32,877 bases of DNA from a virus, in the IMG/VR virus record IMGVR_UViG_3300047157_000101, positions 1 to 32,877 of that record; one strand, 5' to 3'. Below the pieces are notes generated by a model, which saw nothing but the letters and a program-made list of their open reading frames with translations, did no database searches and was not told where the DNA came from. Of the stretch, positions 29,064-32,877 are shown piece after piece. The position numbers and the translations under genes were made by a program. Within the stretch, counting starts at the first letter, position 1. Every line of letters begins with the position of its first letter.

Positions 29064-30161
29064 TATGGATTTAGACCTTTTCCAGTTTAAAAACTCTACC
29101 CCTTCTTCAGGATCACTAAAGCAAGTCACAAAAGATTGCTCTGATTTAGCATCAGGATCAACTACAACAAAGATACTTTCAAAACCTTGTGCATGAGCAT
29201 CAAATTCAAAATTTAACCTTTCATGTGCGTAACTATCCCACCATTTATAACCTTTAGCTCTACAAACCCATACAGTCTCACCACTTTCATCTAAAGGAGT
29301 CTGCATGATGCTACCAGTATGTAAATGACCGGCTATGTATAAATGACATCCACGTCCTTGGCCTAACATAGCAGCTCTTAATACTCCATGTAATTTATTG
29401 TAGATACTTGATCCTTTAAAGTTATGCTTGTTATACATTTTAAATTCCCTACCATTAGGAAATTGAAAATTAACTTTTATACCCCAGTCATCCTCAAGAA
29501 TATTTTTTGGTTTTAACATCCATTTAACTGGATCACCTGATCCTGACCATGCACCATGATTACCGCTAATTGCACAAATAGGATTACATCCTTCTTCAGA
29601 TACTAACCATTGTACTAATTGCCATGCTTGATGAGTAGTTGTCTCAGAATAAGCGTAGTTTCTAGCCAAAAAGCCTATCCAATTATCTAAATGGTCGCCA
29701 ATCATTATACCTCTTACGTGAGGTTTATTGTCTTGTACTACCTTAATATGTTTTAATAATGTAGGTATATCTGCGTGTGGACTATCAATGTGAATATCAC
29801 CAAAGACATTAAATCCTACAGCACCATCAATATTAATTTTTATTTTAGTTTCATCTTTATAAATTTTGTGAGCTTTTTTCTTTTCAAAACTTGTAGCCAT
29901 TTTTTCTAATAGTTGGTCTACCGGTAATTCATCAGATGGTATAAATGGTACTTCAAACGCTTCAAATGGAGATTCTTTTTTTTGTTCTACATTTCCTGAT
30001 TCTTCTAAATCTACTAATGATCTAGCTTGTTTTAAACGTGATTTTAAAGCGTATATAGTTAAACCAAGTTCAGTAGCTAACCCTTGTTGATTTTTTAATC
30101 TTTTACCTTCACCAACATCATCTAGTTGTTGTAAAAGCCTTCTAGCTTCTTGTATTAGCAT
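29058..30161 (-). CDS. Metallophosphoesterase with N-terminal HTH-like segment
   Basis: A 367-residue calcineurin-like enzyme. Residues about 1-50 form a helical, HTH-like segment (NQQGLATELGLTIYALKSRL). The metal-binding motifs follow: GDIHIDSPH (121-129), GDHLDN (155-160), SGNHGAW (199-205), His246, and AGHLHTG (277-283). Such phage enzymes may act as nucleases or phosphatases; the N-terminal segment suggests binding to DNA. It ends the leftward run, overlaps the nuclease-like gene by seven bases at its start, and converges with the rightward cluster. Confidence 0.85.
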   Translation of the reverse strand: MLIQEARRLLQQLDDVGEGKRLKNQQGLATELGLTIYALKSRLKQARSLVDLEESGNVEQKKESPFEAFEVPFIPSDELPVDQLLEKMATSFEKKKAHKIYKDETKIKINIDGAVGFNVFGDIHIDSPHADIPTLLKHIKVVQDNKPHVRGIMIGDHLDNWIGFLARNYAYSETTTHQAWQLVQWLVSEEGCNPICAISGNHGAWSGSGDPVKWMLKPKNILEDDWGIKVNFQFPNGREFKMYNKHNFKGSSIYNKLHGVLRAAMLGQGRGCHLYIAGHLHTGSIMQTPLDESGETVWVCRAKGYKWWDSYAHERLNFEFDAHAQGFESIFVVVDPDAKSEQSFVTCFSDPEEGVEFLNWKRSKSIG

Positions 30162-30457
30162 GATTGGAATCTATTACATTTACCACTTGTTAACATTTTT
30201 TCAGATATACTTTCACCTCCCACCATTATATCAGCAATAATTAAACCACCATCCATTTTAGTCTTAATAGAAAATTTTTGTGGCATAATGCTTGTTAAAT
30301 AATCTTTAGCATCTTCACCAGCTACACCACTAGGACTTTCAATGTTTAAAAGTTTTATTTTCATGTTTTGTAGGATAATACAAAAACCTAAATCTATATT
30401 ACAACGTACAGTATCACCTGAAACAACTCTTATTAAATTAGCTTTATAAATATACAT
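30155..30457 (-). CDS. Degenerate staphylococcal-nuclease-like protein
   Basis: A 100-residue protein that follows the SNase plan: MYIYKANLIRVVSGDTVRC, then DLGFCIILQNMKIKLLNIES. The active-site residues are changed: the usual VxDGDT has Ser13, the RLxGID block has Lys35 for Arg, and the Pro-Glu pair is Pro42-Ser43, so the catalytic Glu is missing; the later GR is absent too. It is probably catalytically dead and may serve as a binding module. Both ends overlap neighbours, so it is part of the operon. Confidence 0.65.
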   Translation of the reverse strand: MYIYKANLIRVVSGDTVRCNIDLGFCIILQNMKIKLLNIESPSGVAGEDAKDYLTSIMPQKFSIKTKMDGGLIIADIMVGGESISEKMLTSGKCNRFQSC

Positions 30458-30660
30458 TACTTTTCTACCATAGTTTGTGTTTCTATATCGTATTTAAAGG
30501 TTTCAGCGTCATAAGATTGATTAGTTGATGCAAAACCAATACAACTTTTTCTAAATTCTAATAGATCGTCCATATTATCTAAATCACCATAGCCTAAATA
30601 ATACTCTAGCAATTCACCATCAGTATTATAAAAATATCCTCTTAATTTTTCAAAAGCCAT
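30457..30660 (-). CDS. Small protein after the J C-terminal gene
   Basis: A 67-residue protein starting MAFEKLRGYFYNTDGELLEY, rich in Tyr and Asp. I chose ATG 30660 because its codon overlaps the preceding stop (TAATG); a longer frame lies in J coding. Possibly a small tail or fibre cofactor, as the YFYNTDGEL style recalls phage tail-linked small proteins; family not recognised. Confidence 0.6.
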   Translation of the reverse strand: MAFEKLRGYFYNTDGELLEYYLGYGDLDNMDDLLEFRKSCIGFASTNQSYDAETFKYDIETQTMVEK

Positions 30661-31625
30661 TATCTTTTTAACTCCGTTACAGTTAATCCACTTCCACCAA
30701 ATATCCAATATTGATCAGTTGTTTCAGTTGTTTCATACAAAAATAAAGCGTATTTAGTTCCGGTAGTACCAGTAACACCAGTAGCACTATCTATAAAGCT
30801 AGTAGAATAATTACCTTGTATGCCTTCCGTAGAACTTTGACTGGTAGCATCACCACTACCTAAAAATGTACAAAAGTTACCACCATCAGTTGCTTTTTCA
30901 TAATAGGAGTTAGATGGTAGTTTTTGTAACACAATAGCATAAGCATATTTACTAGTAGCAATAGTTCTTTTTGAAGCCATTGCATTAGCATTTATTAATA
31001 AACCAGCTACTGTACTAGGAATAGTACCTAAAGTTATTTCATTACACATAAAGCCATTTAACGTAATTACAGATGAACCATTAAAATATGAAATAGAATC
31101 TTGAGTAGTGCTTTCACCAGTAACACTAGAACTTACAACAGAATTAAATACACCTGATACAGCATTTAAAGTAATATCACTTGTATTAACTGAAGCAAAT
31201 GCCGCTGTAACTTCACTTGTATATGATGAAGCAACTGCACTTGTGTTTACAGCTCTAACAGTAAAATAATATGTTTGATTTTGTGAAAAAGTTACGGAAT
31301 CGTAAACAAGATTGTATTCTTGATTAGCTGATCTAACAGCATCAATAGAACCTATAAGATTTTTAGTACCACTTGAAGATGTTGAATAATATATTTCAAC
31401 TGATTTTAAATCTTTATTACTAGGATTAGTCCAAAATAAAGTAATAGCTAATGGATCACTTGAAGCTGATAAACTTGTAGGAGTTGATGGTAGTGAAGTT
31501 GAAGCTGGAACAATTACCTGTTGAGTAGTGTTAAATGTACTGTAATTGCCTGCCATGTTTCTAGCACGAACTTTTACATCTATGGTTTTTCCACTTGTTA
31601 CCGGTGTTAATAATAATTTTGTCAT
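30660..31625 (-). CDS. Detached C-terminal part of tail tip J (half FN3, FN3, receptor end)
   Basis: A 321-residue protein. The first 27 residues (TKLLLTPVTSGKTIDVKVRA, then RNMAGNYS) are the second half of an FN3 domain; the first half is the end of J (32183-32877). Read together they form one complete FN3 unit with …FETVSVLRDV joined to TKLLLTPV…. A full second FN3 follows (about 50-145, with VEIYYSTS and YYFTVRAVNTS), then a Ser/Thr-rich end with a beta-rich tip (YALFLYETTETTDQYW). It should form the receptor-binding end of the tail tip with J. It starts in ATGA overlap with the holin gene and has only a weak SD. Confidence 0.75.
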   Translation of the reverse strand: MTKLLLTPVTSGKTIDVKVRARNMAGNYSTFNTTQQVIVPASTSLPSTPTSLSASSDPLAITLFWTNPSNKDLKSVEIYYSTSSSGTKNLIGSIDAVRSANQEYNLVYDSVTFSQNQTYYFTVRAVNTSAVASSYTSEVTAAFASVNTSDITLNAVSGVFNSVVSSSVTGESTTQDSISYFNGSSVITLNGFMCNEITLGTIPSTVAGLLINANAMASKRTIATSKYAYAIVLQKLPSNSYYEKATDGGNFCTFLGSGDATSQSSTEGIQGNYSTSFIDSATGVTGTTGTKYALFLYETTETTDQYWIFGGSGLTVTELKR

Positions 31626-32011
31626 TTTCTCGCTACACCTTTACTTTTTTCAAAACTTCTACTTGCTGATAATCCTAACATACCCATTAAAACAGGATAA
31701 AGCATTGCTAAGTCAAATTCAGGAAATTTAAAATCCAATCCAAACGCTCTTAATATTACTTCTAAGATAGGTTGTATCATTGCATGATAGGTTATAGCTA
31801 TTCCACAAGACCATCCTATAAATGGTCTCCATCCACTAACAAATAATGAACTATGTTTAGCTTCTTCTTTGTTTACGCCTATTTGTGCTAAATCTAGTTT
31901 TTGTAAACCAGCTAATAATTGATGTTGTAGAGTTATTCTTAAATCTTTATCCTCTACAAACTTATCAAGTGTTTTTGTTATAGATGGTATTAATGCTAAT
32001 AAATTCATCAT
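31622..32011 (-). CDS. Holin, 3-TM gene-transfer-agent type
   Basis: A 129-residue membrane protein. The block SSLFVSGWRPFIGWSCGIAI and YHAMIQPILEVIL is typical of the GTA_holin_3TM family of Alphaproteobacteria; hydrophobic segments lie at about 65-90 and 105-122, with an amphipathic N-terminus. Holins open the inner membrane at the end of infection. The gene lies between the XhlA-like gene and the detached J C-terminus; the stop overlaps the latter start (ATGA). No endolysin gene is adjacent. AGG upstream is a weak ribosome site. Confidence 0.82.
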   Translation of the reverse strand: MMNLLALIPSITKTLDKFVEDKDLRITLQHQLLAGLQKLDLAQIGVNKEEAKHSSLFVSGWRPFIGWSCGIAITYHAMIQPILEVILRAFGLDFKFPEFDLAMLYPVLMGMLGLSASRSFEKSKGVARK

Positions 32012-32015
32012 TTAC

Positions 32016-32183
32016 CTAAAAAAAAGATAGTTTAACTAACAGGCCAATAACTGTAGCTGTTGAGCCTATCATAAGTTGTTCAATTCTTACTAAACGTGCC
32101 TTAATATTGTCATATTTCTCTAAACATAATTTTTCGTGATCGTTTATTTTTTGATCTACTATTGCTACTGTTGGTTTAATCAT
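32016..32183 (-). CDS. XhlA-like small membrane protein
   Basis: A 55-residue protein whose ATG overlaps the J stop as TAATG. Residues 8-37 form a charged amphipathic helix (KINDHEKLCLEKYDNIKARL) and residues about 38-53 one membrane helix (MIGSTATVIGLLVKL). This layout matches haemolysin XhlA-type proteins that act with holins at the membrane. It is followed after four bases by the holin. The two together look like a lysis pair set inside the J gene. Confidence 0.65.
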   Translation of the reverse strand: MIKPTVAIVDQKINDHEKLCLEKYDNIKARLVRIEQLMIGSTATVIGLLVKLSFF

Positions 32184-32877
32184 TATACATCTCTTAATAC
32201 ACTTACTGTTTCAAAATTAGACTGAGTGCTTTCTTTAAAATATACATCATATTCAATAATATGAGGATCATTAGGATCATCCGTTATTGTAACCTCTACA
32301 GCGTCTTGAATAGTTCCATCTTCAGCTGTATTACTAACAATAGATAGTGAAGATACTGGTGTAGCTACATTCATATAATTAGTAGCAACTGGAGCAGTTG
32401 TTTGTGTATATCCAATTTCTTCAGCACTTGTCCATCCATATACTAAAGCGTCTGTTTCTTGTAACATAACAGAAACACCTAAAATATTATCTTGATTTTC
32501 TAAACTCCAACTTACAATTTCAAATGTTTTGTTTTCATATCCAAGTGAAGGTAAAGTTACATTTACCACTTGCATAGGCTCTAACGCAAATTGCTTTAAT
32601 GATAAAAGCATAGTCATGTTGACTTGCCTTCTGTTCTTTTCTAAATAAATTTTAGCTATTCGTTCACAAGCTACAGATGTATTTGTCATTGGTAATGGTA
32701 ATTCTTTTTCTAAAACTTCACCATCTTCAGCGATTGCTGTTGTAGATTTTATAGTTGCATAATCCGCTGGTACATTGTCTGTTTCATCACCCATAAAAAT
32801 ACCTTTTATAGAGTTAAATTGATCTCTACGTGAGTTTTTACTATGTATGTCTAATGTACCTACAATATCATCTTCTG
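32183..32877 (-). CDS. Tail tip / host-specificity protein J, C-terminal part (continues from base 1)
   Basis: The continuation of J from 976-1. The frame enters from the window end as the last two bases of a Thr codon and reads ITEDDIVG, then SKNSRRDQFNSIKGIF, all typical of J. Later text includes EDGEVLEKELPLPMTNTSVA, an EIVSWSLENQDN block and a linker near TAPVATNYMN, then the first half of an FN3 domain (VEVTITDDPNDPHIIEYDVY …). It stops abruptly at TAA (32185-32183) after VSVLRDV, in the middle of the FN3 fold. The rest of that FN3 is encoded at 31625 and down. Confidence 0.88.
   Translation of the reverse strand, partial: EDDIVGTLDIHSKNSRRDQFNSIKGIFMGDETDNVPADYATIKSTTAIAEDGEVLEKELPLPMTNTSVACERIAKIYLEKNRRQVNMTMLLSLKQFALEPMQVVNVTLPSLGYENKTFEIVSWSLENQDNILGVSVMLQETDALVYGWTSAEEIGYTQTTAPVATNYMNVATPVSSLSIVSNTAEDGTIQDAVEVTITDDPNDPHIIEYDVYFKESTQSNFETVSVLRDV

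Noticed and set aside
31622-32185. Group I intron or intein within J
   Set aside because: The space is filled by two tightly packed membrane-protein genes; no intron core, intein or homing endonuclease motif is visible, and J ends in a stop codon.

Overview
This window reads as the complete genome of a small, A+T-rich, tailed bacteriophage with a lambda-like morphogenesis plan (siphovirus type). The two ends of the window join in frame inside the tail-tip gene (gpJ-like): base 1 and bases 32877-32876 form one Thr codon, and the reading continues smoothly. The sequence is therefore best seen as a circular or circularly permuted molecule cut at an arbitrary point. The A+T-rich base use, a holin of the 3-TM gene-transfer-agent type, and fibre, adaptor and hub families common in marine phages suggest a low-GC marine proteobacterial host, perhaps an alphaproteobacterium. 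The host is an inference. I see no integrase, DNA polymerase, tRNA, IS element, CRISPR array or recognisable endolysin.

Layout. Almost everything is read leftward (minus strand). Starting from a putative late promoter at about 21790, the late genes run: gpZ-like protein, small and large terminase, a 1502-residue propeller fibre, an acidic small protein, a protein of fifteen exact 22-residue repeats, two structural/adaptor proteins, a gpW-like connector, lambda-family portal, protease-scaffold-capsid in one frame, two small SH3-like paralogues, gpFII-like, gpU-like, tail tube, tail assembly chaperone with a -1 frameshift (G/GT), tape measure, a distal-tail protein, then a self-contained moron (own promoter, operator and terminator). 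After the moron come a tail hub with an inserted cupredoxin-like domain, an NlpC/P60-like protein and the tail tip J. Across the window junction, J is interrupted in the middle of an FN3 domain by two lysis-type genes (XhlA-like and a 3-TM holin); the second half of the FN3 domain follows as a separate gene. The leftward run ends with a small protein, a degenerate staphylococcal-nuclease-like protein and a metallophosphoesterase.

The early region (21.8-26.95 kb, leftward) holds a Cro/XRE-type HTH protein, many small genes, an MT-A70 adenine methyltransferase and a 500-residue protein joining a GHKL ATPase domain to a C-terminal HExxH zincin motif. A four-gene rightward cluster (27.07-28.99 kb) encodes an ERF annealing protein, an SSB-like protein ending in DDDIPF, an AlpA-like HTH protein and a PD-(D/E)XK-like nuclease.

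Regulation. A 17-bp palindrome, TTGACA-N5-TGTCAA (one copy with a single change), overlaps the -35 box of three leftward promoters: the GHKL gene, an early small gene and the tail-region moron. A degenerate copy overlaps the putative late promoter. This points to one phage repressor, perhaps the HTH protein, controlling an early regulon that includes the moron. The late transcript has a long structured leader. A 57-bp direct repeat (45/57 identical) lies just past two leftward genes 3.7 kb apart and has no assigned role.
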